The notes below the pieces were generated by a model, which saw nothing but the letters and a program-made list of their open reading frames with translations, ran no database searches and had not been told where the DNA came from. The position numbers and the translations under genes are program-made. From Candidatus Aminicenantota bacterium (GTDB taxonomy: Bacteria; Acidobacteriota; Aminicenantia; Aminicenantales; Aminicenantaceae), in the NCBI GenBank assembly GCA_030617525.1, contig JAUWVG010000011.1, positions 1 through 15,428 on the forward strand: DNA of 15,428 nucleotides. The letters run 5' to 3'. This document shows positions 6,063-13,485 of the stretch, piece by piece (positions within the stretch are counted from its first letter, which is position 1; each line of letters starts with the position of its first letter).

Positions 6063-7223
6063 CTAACCACGAGAAATAATATAATCTGTTTTCAAAATTC
6101 TTGAAATAATTATCTGAAGAAAAGTTAAAGGACAACTTCGTATAAAGCTTTCAATTAACCACAGAGCTTCAGTATTTAATAAATATTCAAGATATTCTGG
6201 TTTATACCTAGTTAGGTTGCCCAAATAAAATGTTATTGAATAAATCGCAAGTAATTCGTTCATAGGGAGTTGCTTGTTTGGAAAATAGGGGAGTGAAATG
6301 AGGAATTGGAAATTGTTAGGAAAGTAATTTTCAAAAAAATTACTTCCGAAAGCTTTGAATATTTCTTCCTTCATTTCCTCAAATAGAGGAGGAACTTCGG
6401 GATTACATGACCAACTTTTCTTGCTTTCATAGTTAATGAAATTTGATAAATTCAGGCTTTGATTTTGGAAAAAATGATGTGCCACTTTTGGCATTGATTC
6501 CAACCGAATAAAATATTTTCCAAGATTTGTTTGCACAGTTCTGTATTTATTGAGAATATTTGATTTGTTTAAACCTATCACAATTACACTTTTATTAGTT
6601 GACTCATTCCCTAAAATTATTGAAATGCAAGGAACGAATTTACAATCACCAAATTCTCCTACAGTATATTCATAACTAATTTCTCTGCAGTAGGAAAATA
6701 GATTTAAAACATTTAAAAAAGTATCATTGGGAATAGAAGTTCCAATTTCACATTCATATAAATGTGAAAAGACTCCTTTTTTTGTTAAGATTCCTTGTTT
6801 TTCAAAAGTCCTATATCTTGTTTTTCTTGGACTAAGTCCATGTTGGATATTTCTATTTATAATTATTTTTGGTTTTTCTAAGACTAGATAAGCTTTGGCC
6901 AAATTTAAAAAACAATAATAATACAATAAACTGCTTGATCTGTAATGTAATGATTTTGCTGCGATGTAATAGCTTTTTGCCTGTCTTGTATAACCTTGAA
7001 AAGCATTGAAAGCAATTTGGGACTTGATAGAATGATTTTTAATTCTATTTTTTACGAATTTCAATCCTATAGATTCAACTTCTGAATAGTATTCCAGGAA
7101 ACACCATAAGTCTTCATCGATTTCTTGCCTTGTTTGAACAGTCCTAAAAGGATGTTTAGTAACTCGTTCATAAAACCAAGCCAAATTATAATCTTCTGGG
7201 GAAAAGACTACGTTTGAGTGCAT
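6063..7223 (-). CDS. YaaC-like protein
   Basis: A 386-residue protein with no signal peptide. The central segment (about 75-135), with AKSYYIAAKSL, then SSLLYYYCFLNLAKAYL and HGLSPRK, matches the YaaC-like pattern: an alpha-helical repeat around a YY-x-x-LNLAKA core and a following HGL. Biochemical function of that family is not established. A strong Shine-Dalgarno (AGGAGG) sits 5 nt before the ATG. It is the last gene of the minus-strand run, 17 nt after the DUF6794-like gene, so probably co-transcribed with the DGQHR gene. It is AT-rich like its neighbours. Assignment to YaaC-like rests on motif similarity by eye and is moderately confident. Confidence 0.6.
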   Translation of the reverse strand: MHSNVVFSPEDYNLAWFYERVTKHPFRTVQTRQEIDEDLWCFLEYYSEVESIGLKFVKNRIKNHSIKSQIAFNAFQGYTRQAKSYYIAAKSLHYRSSSLLYYYCFLNLAKAYLVLEKPKIIINRNIQHGLSPRKTRYRTFEKQGILTKKGVFSHLYECEIGTSIPNDTFLNVLNLFSYCREISYEYTVGEFGDCKFVPCISIILGNESTNKSVIVIGLNKSNILNKYRTVQTNLGKYFIRLESMPKVAHHFFQNQSLNLSNFINYESKKSWSCNPEVPPLFEEMKEEIFKAFGSNFFENYFPNNFQFLISLPYFPNKQLPMNELLAIYSITFYLGNLTRYKPEYLEYLLNTEALWLIESFIRSCPLTFLQIIISRILKTDYIISRG

Positions 7224-7240
7224 TTTTCCTCCTTTGTTTA

Positions 7241-7567
7241 CTATTGGATTTTCTTATATGCTCTGTTATCCTTCAGCCTTTCCCATATCGCATCAATTAT
7301 AATCCCGGAAACATGATCCGGATCGTAATAGTAAGAAGGCTCATCACAACAGTCTTCTGATAATTCCTTGTTTCCACCTTTCCACAGTCCAAGTTCATTT
7401 CTGATGAACATGCCTAAGCTGAAGTGGAACAAAATCAGTTTTTCTTCGGGAGTGTTTTTAATTGTTTCTTTAGATTCTTCTGTCAAGATTGATAGGATTC
7501 TTTTCACAGCTTCTTCTTTTGTTTTTGGATATGTGCTTATTGTTTCTTTCATCTTATACAAATACAT
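7241..7567 (-). CDS. DUF6794-like small protein
   Basis: A 108-residue soluble protein. The pattern YPKTKEEAVKRIL at the N-terminus, then FHFSLGMFIRNELGLWKGGN, LSEDCCDE and a C-terminal DPDHVSGIIIDAIWERL, is that of small DUF6794 proteins (P-T-x-EEAV, H-x-x-LG-x-x-IRN-x-x-GLW, D-x-x-S-x-x-I). Their role is unknown. The ATG at 7567 directly abuts the stop codon of the upstream gene, indicating translational coupling. A second ATG at 7552 would give MKETIST. No clear Shine-Dalgarno precedes either, so coupling probably matters. Part of the DGQHR operon. Confidence 0.6.
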   Translation of the reverse strand: MYLYKMKETISTYPKTKEEAVKRILSILTEESKETIKNTPEEKLILFHFSLGMFIRNELGLWKGGNKELSEDCCDEPSYYYDPDHVSGIIIDAIWERLKDNRAYKKIQ

Positions 7568-8134
7568 TCAATCTGGTATAAATTTCAATCTTGGCAAAAT
7601 GACTAAAACAAAAAAGATAAGCAATGAGATCACATACATGAATAAAACATACTTTGGCATAAACAAAGATAATTTTTTTTCTTTTCTTTGTTCTTTTGAT
7701 AACCGCATACTGTAAACAAAAAAAAATATAACAGGAATTATTCCAAATAATGCAATGTTAAAGATAATTTCCAAAGCAAGTGAACCTATATTAATTTCCC
7801 CCACTTGGTTAAATTGAGAATACAATGCTTGTGCTACCACTAGCCAGAACAGCCATTTCCCAATAAATAAATAGTCTTTTTTCTTTATTGCATCCCTGAT
7901 TTCTTTTTGCTTAGGCAGGCCTTTTCCAAAATCATCAAATTCATCTGCAGGTGTTTCTCTGTATTCTTTAACTTTTTGAAGAAGTTCCTCAGAGGGCTTG
8001 TCCAATCCTTTTTCTGCTAAGACAACTTTTGCGATATTTAGTGCTTCTTCTGTATATTCTGAATGATCAAAGAAAACAATACTAAGAAGTTCATAGTCAT
8101 TCAACTGTAAATACCTTTGTCTTAACTCATTCAT
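7568..8134 (-). CDS. Three-helix membrane protein with N-terminal helical domain
   Basis: 188 residues. The soluble N-terminal part (1-60) has YLQLNDYELLSIVFFDHSEY and AKVVLAEKGL, resembling short helical segments found in other uncharacterised membrane proteins (Asp-Tyr-Glu-Leu followed by EAL-x-x-A). Three hydrophobic segments follow at about 88-108, 116-144 and 160-182, separated by basic loops. The ATG has a G-rich ribosome binding site (AAGGGGGGG) 8 nt upstream. It lies 65 nt behind the DGQHR gene and its stop codon touches the next start codon, so it is probably in that operon. A membrane partner for the upstream nuclease fusion is possible but inferred from position only. Confidence 0.6.
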   Translation of the reverse strand: MNELRQRYLQLNDYELLSIVFFDHSEYTEEALNIAKVVLAEKGLDKPSEELLQKVKEYRETPADEFDDFGKGLPKQKEIRDAIKKKDYLFIGKWLFWLVVAQALYSQFNQVGEINIGSLALEIIFNIALFGIIPVIFFFVYSMRLSKEQRKEKKLSLFMPKYVLFMYVISLLIFFVLVILPRLKFIPD

Positions 8135-8199
8135 TTAATTTCCCCCCCTTCTGAGAATTTTCCTTGTCTCCTTCGTCTATACAAATGTCAGAACAAATA

Positions 8200-10578
8200 C
8201 TATGGCCTCATAGACCAATATTTATCTATTTGTTGACCTTCTAAGCAGGCAGTTTTATTCCCACGTCGTATAAAAAATTTGCCATTAAGATACTGTTTAG
8301 ATTCTGCAGGTCTAATCGTAATCAAACACAAATTTTTATCTTCATATGTATATTTGTCTATTTTTACTAATTCAGCATCGATCACATCTGGAGAAATTCT
8401 ATCCTCAATATATCCAATTAGTCTTTGTAGATAACCATCCCATTCATCTTTATTGTATTCAATATCGATTCCTAAAATGTATTTATTATTTTCCAATTCA
8501 ATGTCAATCCCTTTTTCTTCAAATGCTTTTTCAAATCTGTGTTTTTCTAATATGCCGATTACTACTTCTCCACCTTTAGTGTTTAAAAATGAAACAATTG
8601 ATCGTAGAACGCCTTCTTCAAGTATAGAATCATTAGATTCCTCTTTCCCATCTCCTAAGTAAAGCCTATTAAGATCTAGTTTTAGAGATCCTTTAAATTC
8701 TAGATTGTCCCCCTCTTCCTTCAACAAATAGTAATTAATCCCACTTTTTTGCTTGGCAAATTTATCTTCCTTTTTTTGTCCTTCATCATATTTTTCTTTC
8801 CAGATTGACCTGAAGCCAAGTTCTGCATCAATTATTTTCTGTGTCAACTCAGCTCTGATTTGTCTACTTTTCTGTCCAGCTCCACCTGCCCCTCGATATG
8901 ATCCTATTGTTTGATTATCACAGTCCCAAAGATGTAGTATTAAAGGTTCTAAAAAATTCCTGATAGAGTTTTTGAATTTACTTACATTTTTTATCTCAGT
9001 TGGAGAAAGTGAACATTCAATTAAGTCTCTAAAAATTCCCATTAATACAACTACAGCAGAATTTGTGCGGACATAATGCTTATCTCCACTATTCCATTCA
9101 TCAATCATCTCAGTTTTAAATACATCAAAAAACGCCTTTATCCGTTCAAAAGCAAACGAAATAGTCTCATCATATGAATTATAGAATAATAAATCTTCAC
9201 TTTTTGAGACGATTTTCTGTTGACTTAAACTTGTGCAAATTGTTGTTAAACTTATATTTCCTTCATTTTGTTCTTTGGGGATTGATATATGACCAAAAAA
9301 TGGGGAATCTTTATCATCATTTAGAAGTTTTCCTATTTTTGAAATTACAAATAGTTCTTTTTCTTTGTCTTCTTGGGCATTCACATATAAATCTTCATAT
9401 AGATCCCACAATAAATCTGGCTCAATTGATTTCTGGTTTTTATTAATATCAACAAATATCTTTGTTTGTTGATCGCTTGGAATCTCTGCAAAAGCCACAA
9501 CTGGAATTGTCTCTGTTCTTTTTTTCTCTGTATCGGCATATCCATACAACCTATGTTGGCCATCTATAATCCAAGCACATCCATAATATGGTGGTAAAGT
9601 CAATAAAACTGGTTTTGTATCTCCATAAACTCCCTTCATTTTATCTTTACTAACCATCGCTTCTTCATTTGTAAAATTGCATGTAAAATTCACAATTATG
9701 TTTCCAGGAAAAAATCCCCCATTTTCAATAAATTGTTCAATTTTATCGATTCGAGTTTTTTTTATTATTCTTTGATAACTATCTGTCAGATCTAAAAAAC
9801 TATATCTTCCTGTCCTTTGGTGTACATAAGAAATCTTTAAAAGGTGTTCTGGGCACATGGAAAAAAGATAATAAGGAATTCCACCCATTTTTGCTTTTAA
9901 TGCAGGAATTTTAACTTCAAATTTTTTTATTTTTTTTTGGTAAAAAACACGATTGTAAATCTGATATTTAGCTCCCTCCCCTGCAATTTTTGCCAAATCA
10001 TGGAGAGCAAGCATATCATATTCATCCCAAATTAAAAGATTAGATTCTTTTGCATCTAATTTATCATTCTCATCCCATATTATGTTTTCAGTAGCGAAAA
10101 CAAATACAAACCTAAGATTCTGATTGTCGATGAGCTTTCTTATCGCAATTCTCATATCATTCAGATTATTTGAAAATTCTGCAATATCTTTCTTCAAGCT
10201 CTTTTTCCCTAATGAAACTTGACTCTTGCACTCCACAATAAAAACAATATCTTCATCTATTGCTAAAACATCAATTTGTCTCGTCTTTTTTTGTCCTTGT
10301 CTTGTTTTCAGATTTATTGTGAAATATTTCGAAGATAGTTTTTGTACACCAATTTCATAGAACAATCTCCACACATAATCTTCGAGCCTGGTTCCAATAT
10401 CTTTCTCCTTCTGAATTCTAGTTTTTGTTTTATATTCTTTTTTTACTTCCCATCCTTTTGGAATTTCTGAACCCTTCTCAATTGAGTTTTCAAAAATTTC
10501 TTTCTTTCTCAGCCTGTATTCAAAATCTAAATCATCTTCATCAAATAATCTTCCTTTCACAATTAGCTCATTTTCCAT
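8200..10578 (-). CDS. PD-(D/E)XK nuclease / DGQHR / Schlafen AlbA_2 fusion protein
   Basis: A 792-residue, apparently soluble multidomain protein. Residues about 60-200 look like an Mrr/PD-(D/E)XK nuclease: E66 in the first helix, D103 in RQIDVLAID, and E116-x-K118 in FIVECKS. Residues about 230-560 carry a DGQHR domain (WIIDGQHRLYGY, D339-R343; then IFVDINKNQKSI), the family that includes DndB of phosphorothioate systems and other defence-linked proteins. Residues about 612-792 match the Schlafen AlbA_2 domain (LEFKG with E627/K629, SFLNTKGGE 663-671, FIRRGN 769-774), a putative nucleic-acid-binding or RNase fold. Start ATG with AGGGGAAC upstream. It heads a run of four genes. All three domains are recognised by motif. 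A role in phage or plasmid defence is inference from domains and context. Confidence 0.85.
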   Translation of the reverse strand: MENELIVKGRLFDEDDLDFEYRLRKKEIFENSIEKGSEIPKGWEVKKEYKTKTRIQKEKDIGTRLEDYVWRLFYEIGVQKLSSKYFTINLKTRQGQKKTRQIDVLAIDEDIVFIVECKSQVSLGKKSLKKDIAEFSNNLNDMRIAIRKLIDNQNLRFVFVFATENIIWDENDKLDAKESNLLIWDEYDMLALHDLAKIAGEGAKYQIYNRVFYQKKIKKFEVKIPALKAKMGGIPYYLFSMCPEHLLKISYVHQRTGRYSFLDLTDSYQRIIKKTRIDKIEQFIENGGFFPGNIIVNFTCNFTNEEAMVSKDKMKGVYGDTKPVLLTLPPYYGCAWIIDGQHRLYGYADTEKKRTETIPVVAFAEIPSDQQTKIFVDINKNQKSIEPDLLWDLYEDLYVNAQEDKEKELFVISKIGKLLNDDKDSPFFGHISIPKEQNEGNISLTTICTSLSQQKIVSKSEDLLFYNSYDETISFAFERIKAFFDVFKTEMIDEWNSGDKHYVRTNSAVVVLMGIFRDLIECSLSPTEIKNVSKFKNSIRNFLEPLILHLWDCDNQTIGSYRGAGGAGQKSRQIRAELTQKIIDAELGFRSIWKEKYDEGQKKEDKFAKQKSGINYYLLKEEGDNLEFKGSLKLDLNRLYLGDGKEESNDSILEEGVLRSIVSFLNTKGGEVVIGILEKHRFEKAFEEKGIDIELENNKYILGIDIEYNKDEWDGYLQRLIGYIEDRISPDVIDAELVKIDKYTYEDKNLCLITIRPAESKQYLNGKFFIRRGNKTACLEGQQIDKYWSMRP

Positions 10579-10606
10579 TTCTGTTCCCCTTTTATTAACA
10601 ATAAAA

Positions 10607-10612
10607 ATTATA
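10607..10612 (-). promoter_or_regulatory. Possible -10 box upstream of the DGQHR gene
   Basis: A perfect TATAAT lies on the minus strand 28 nt upstream of the ATG at 10578. No convincing -35 is found at 16-18 nt, so an internal promoter between the small ORF and the DGQHR gene is only possible. Confidence 0.25.
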
Positions 10613-10730
10613 AATTGAATATGAATTCGATCTTAAAATAGTAGTTCTTCCTCTTACTTAACAAAACCTTTCTTTTCAATCTTTTTACATACATAGTATT
10701 AAATAGAGATTTAATCAATTCTTATCGTCT

Positions 10731-10835
10731 TCATTTGGTTCTTATTGTCAAATTTGGCAATAGAGTACTACACTCTCCACGAAACTTAGCAATATCAGGA
10801 TTTCTGGTCTGAGACTTAGGGCATTCTATTGTCAT
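10731..10835 (-). CDS. 34-residue small ORF heading the DGQHR gene run
   Basis: An ATG at 10835 preceded by AAGGAGG with a 4-nt spacer opens a 34-codon frame ending TGA at 10731. It begins MTIECPKSQTRN and contains a second cysteine in RGEC, so it has two Cys and a basic character. I recognise no family. Support comes from the strong Shine-Dalgarno, a promoter-like TTGACA (17 nt) TACCCT at 10888-10860, and its position 99 nt behind a conserved noncoding element that is placed similarly (87 nt) before the HEPN-like gene. The next gene starts 152 nt downstream. It could be a small protein of the system, a leader peptide, or a chance ORF. Confidence 0.45.
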   Translation of the reverse strand: MTIECPKSQTRNPDIAKFRGECSTLLPNLTIRTK

Positions 10836-10859
10836 ATTCCTCCTTGCTTATGTGATTCT

Positions 10860-10888
10860 AGGGTATTTATTTAAGGGATGAGTGTCAA
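10860..10888 (-). promoter_or_regulatory. Candidate promoter for the small ORF / DGQHR operon
   Basis: On the minus strand a perfect TTGACA (10888-10883), a 17-nt spacer and TACCCT (10865-10860, weak) are seen. Upstream, two direct copies of AAGTCACA (plus-strand 10909-10916 and 10920-10927) are spaced 11 bp apart, about one helical turn, in the position expected of an activator site. Confidence 0.4.
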
Positions 10889-10934
10889 ATAGAAAACAGA
10901 CTCTCCCCAAGTCACAGATAAGTCACAAAAATTG

Positions 10935-11057
10935 TTGAATTACGCTGAAATTACGGAGAAGGGACTGAAATCAAAAAATCAGCATATCTAAGATTATCTC
11001 AGATAATCCATAGCCGAAGAAATACACTTATCTGTCCGAATTTAGCTGAAACGGGAC
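10935..11057 (-). repeat. Repeat element A (partner of 13486-13613)
   Basis: This noncoding element shares two blocks with element B. Block 1 is 36 nt (10935-10970) and matches 13486-13521 at 30 of 36 positions with no gap. Block 2 is 17 nt (11041-11057) and matches 13597-13613 at 13 of 17. Block starts are 106 nt apart here and 111 nt in B. Within the element the core GAATT-x-x-GCTGAAA occurs twice as a direct sub-repeat (10937 and 11038). Read with the genes, it ends 99 nt before the small ORF. Its role may be as an operator array, a recombination or cassette-boundary site, or a small RNA. Confidence 0.75.
10992..11008. promoter_or_regulatory. 17-bp near-perfect palindrome, operator-like
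   Basis: GATTATCT-C-AGATAATC: two perfect 8-bp arms around one central base, in the middle of repeat element A. The size suits a dimeric repressor or activator site. Element B has no copy at the matching position but holds other inverted repeats there. Confidence 0.5.
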
Positions 11058-11098
11058 AGAGAAGGTCTAAAAATTTGATTTTTGCATTTATTCATTAA

Positions 11099-12451
11099 TC
11101 AAAGTGATTCAGGGAATTTTTCCTTAAGAGCAACCTTTTGTTGTTCTTTAATTTTATCTTGCTCTTGAATTGCTAAAGATTCTCTATATTCTTTTGCTTC
11201 AGCAAGTTTGGTAAGTTCTATTTCCCCATGATTTTCCTTAACAGCTTTCTCAATCTCATCCAAGCTGATCTTGAAAAATTCTTTTCTACTATTTACCAAG
11301 TTTAATCTTTTTTGATTAAAATTTTCATGTAATTTGGTTTCTAAATCAGGTGCATTTTCGGAATAGATCATTGCATGAACATCAAAATAAAACGGAACAG
11401 AAGCATCTCCCAGTTCTCTAACACGATCCTCAGGCACTAAGCGTCTTGTTAAGCCCACTTTATATACATTCTCACCAAAAGAACCAATATTTGAAATTAC
11501 ATATACATGTCCAGACTTGGTAAGCTGAGCCCTTGAGATTGCACGCTCTTTTTTTTCTTGGGCTTCTTTAAGACTTTCCTCCAATAATCTCATCTTTTCT
11601 TTTAATTTCGCTAATTCTTCACCATGTGCAGATTCAATCTCACTTCTGGCTTGTTCAAGAGATTTTTGATAGCTTTTTTCTTCCTGTTCTGCTTCTTTTT
11701 TTGCCTGTTCAATCTCCCTTTGGACTTTTTCTTCTTCTCTCATTTGTTCACGTATTCTTCTTTGTTCCTCTTTTTCTTCGTACAATTTTTCCTGGTATTC
11801 ATGGGCTAAAAAAAGTTCATTAAGTTTTAATTGTAAGTACTCCTTTGTTATTTCAATTTGAATTGGTTCTCCAAGTTTATTAAGTGCCTCAAATGCCTTT
11901 TTAATACGCTCTTCCATTTTCAGTGCATTATTCCATTTCACTTTCAAAATCGCAGAATCACATTCATTATTGAAAGCACGTAAAATCAACCTAATGTTTC
12001 GATTTGTCATTTTGCGACCTTCGGCCTTGCTGCCCCCGACTTCCCAATCTGTATGACAAACAGCAGCTTCTTTTGCCCTTACAATCTCTTTTTGTTGATT
12101 TCTAACATCAATAATTTTATCTTTATATTTTCCTGATGTTTCAAAGTCAAAGTGAGGCTTATAAATACCATAAGAAATAAAATCAAGGTCTTCTTCAAGG
12201 ATGCTTATTTCTTTCAATAAATTTTCATAAATTGAACGCTTTTCTTTATAATTGTTTTTTAATTCTATTAATTCACTTTCTAAATCCCGATATTGGTTTG
12301 CAACTTTTTCCTTCTCACTTTCAATATCAATGACCCCTTTGAATCGAGTGTATATTTTTTTATAGCTGCTTGATTTTCTTATAAAAAGAACAATGAATAA
12401 TATTACTAGCAAGAAAAAGGTTATGGCTAGAGCCAATATGATTGAATCCAT
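11099..12451 (-). CDS. Membrane-anchored DUF4041 / T5orf172 (GIY-YIG) protein
   Basis: 450 residues. An N-terminal hydrophobic helix (about 4-24) is followed by a basic RKSSSYKK, giving a membrane anchor with the rest in the cytoplasm. Residues about 130-260 match DUF4041 (RAFNNECDSAI, KMEERIKKAFEALNKLG, LNELFLAHEYQEK, REQMREEEK). They merge into a long Glu/Lys/Gln coiled coil (to about 310). Residues 313-395 form a T5orf172/GIY-YIG domain: GHVYVI, YKVGLTRR, then DRVREL, ETKLHENF and RKEFF. Family function is not established; such proteins occur in phages and bacterial accessory regions. The ribosome binding site is AAAGGGGAAG. It lies 89 nt after the HEPN-like gene and is probably co-transcribed with it. 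Confidence 0.85.
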   Translation of the reverse strand: MDSIILALAITFFLLVILFIVLFIRKSSSYKKIYTRFKGVIDIESEKEKVANQYRDLESELIELKNNYKEKRSIYENLLKEISILEEDLDFISYGIYKPHFDFETSGKYKDKIIDVRNQQKEIVRAKEAAVCHTDWEVGGSKAEGRKMTNRNIRLILRAFNNECDSAILKVKWNNALKMEERIKKAFEALNKLGEPIQIEITKEYLQLKLNELFLAHEYQEKLYEEKEEQRRIREQMREEEKVQREIEQAKKEAEQEEKSYQKSLEQARSEIESAHGEELAKLKEKMRLLEESLKEAQEKKERAISRAQLTKSGHVYVISNIGSFGENVYKVGLTRRLVPEDRVRELGDASVPFYFDVHAMIYSENAPDLETKLHENFNQKRLNLVNSRKEFFKISLDEIEKAVKENHGEIELTKLAEAKEYRESLAIQEQDKIKEQQKVALKEKFPESL

Positions 12452-12462
12452 ATTACTTCCCC

Positions 12463-12540
12463 TTTAAACTAAATTTCATGACATTTATACTAATAAAGAT
12501 GTTGAATTACAAGCTTTCCAATTAATAGAATTAGTTTAAA
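12463..12540. repeat. 10-bp inverted repeat bracketing the intergenic gap
   Basis: TTTAAACTAA (12463-12472) and its exact reverse complement TTAGTTTAAA (12531-12540) enclose 58 bp. One arm touches the stop codon of the HEPN-like gene; the other touches the Shine-Dalgarno of the GIY-YIG gene. In the transcript the arms could pair and affect initiation or message stability between the two genes. Confidence 0.6.
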
Positions 12541-13398
12541 TTATAAAATGTTGGATGCATTATTTTTGAAATCTTCAGATAATTTATCACAGAGAAAAAA
12601 TAGATGATAGAAAAGTGGACAAACAGAATACACAAAACTTTTGTCATACTTTATTCCAGTCGGATGTCCACTTTCATTCCTATAATTTCGTATTAAGTTA
12701 AAAAGAGAATCCAGTTGGATACTCCAATTGTAATCTCCCAATCGTTCATTCACTTCATTTTCTATTTGAGAAAATTTGCTCCTAAATTCTTTATATTTTT
12801 TTGATATAGTGAACTTATTATCTACTTTTCTTTTAAATTCATTCTTAATTTGGTCATTTGAAAAATAATTTAAGAAAGAATCTATTAAGTCCAATATCAT
12901 TTTTTCCGCAGCACAACCAATCATTACTAGCGTAGCTCTTGTACAATTTCTGCCCAAGCAAATTAAAGCCTCAGATAAGTATTCCTCTACGACTGAATCC
13001 ACAGTATTGCATGAACTCTTAAGAGAAGAGATTAAACCAGTTGGATCAAATATATCTATCGTTTCTTCTGTAAGAGCTTTCTTCCCATATTCAGTAGTTT
13101 TAAAAAAAGGATATTCTGCATTTCCTCTATTCGCCCCAATTGAGATTACTCCAGTTACTACATGTTCCCAAAACAAAGCAGAAATTTCTCCCCAGTATTT
13201 GTTATCAAATTCTCGGGTTGGTTCCTGTCTTGCTCTATCATCCCTTGCAAAACGTCTTAATTCTTCCTCAGATAAAAATTCTTTCTCACAACTTACTTTA
13301 AATATTTCACGGTAAAGTTCTTCAAATTGAGGATAATTATGTGAAGAAAGATTTTTTAAAGATTTAGTGAATGCTGACCTTAATTGTTGATGATCCAT
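12541..13398 (-). CDS. Winged-helix / HEPN-like (Rx4H) protein
   Basis: 285 residues, no signal peptide. The N-terminal half (about 70-112) ends with ISIG...YPFFKTTEYGKKAL, a wing-like strand pattern of winged-helix domains. The C-terminal half is helical, with YLSEALICLGRNCTRATLVMIGCAAEKMILDLID, similar to DUF4145/HEPN-like proteins. It ends with LIRNYRNESGHPTG, containing R240-x4-H245, the catalytic motif of HEPN ribonucleases. The start ATG has GGGAGG 5 nt upstream and a promoter at 13446-13418. It is followed 89 nt later by the GIY-YIG gene. HEPN assignment is inferred from the motif and helical context. RNase activity is unproven, because many HEPN-like proteins are non-catalytic. Confidence 0.6.
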   Translation of the reverse strand: MDHQQLRSAFTKSLKNLSSHNYPQFEELYREIFKVSCEKEFLSEEELRRFARDDRARQEPTREFDNKYWGEISALFWEHVVTGVISIGANRGNAEYPFFKTTEYGKKALTEETIDIFDPTGLISSLKSSCNTVDSVVEEYLSEALICLGRNCTRATLVMIGCAAEKMILDLIDSFLNYFSNDQIKNEFKRKVDNKFTISKKYKEFRSKFSQIENEVNERLGDYNWSIQLDSLFNLIRNYRNESGHPTGIKYDKSFVYSVCPLFYHLFFLCDKLSEDFKNNASNIL

Positions 13399-13417
13399 CT
13401 TTGCCTCCCTTTATAAA

Positions 13418-13446
13418 ATTTTAGACTTTTCGATTAAAAAGAACAA
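13418..13446 (-). promoter_or_regulatory. Candidate promoter of the HEPN-like gene
   Basis: On the minus strand TTGTTC (13446-13441), a 17-nt spacer and TAAAAT (13423-13418) precede the ATG at 13398 by 19 nt. The -10 matches at five of six bases, the -35 at three. A weak -35 would suit activator dependence, and repeat element B lies directly upstream. Confidence 0.4.
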
Positions 13447-13485
13447 GGCTTGAAAAGATGAGAACCTTTTCTACGATCCAAATTT

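Noticed and set aside
10731..10835. Small ORF plus the DGQHR gene as a classical toxin-antitoxin pair
   Set aside because: The 152-nt gap, lack of a recognised antitoxin fold and the size of the downstream protein do not fit a typical pair.
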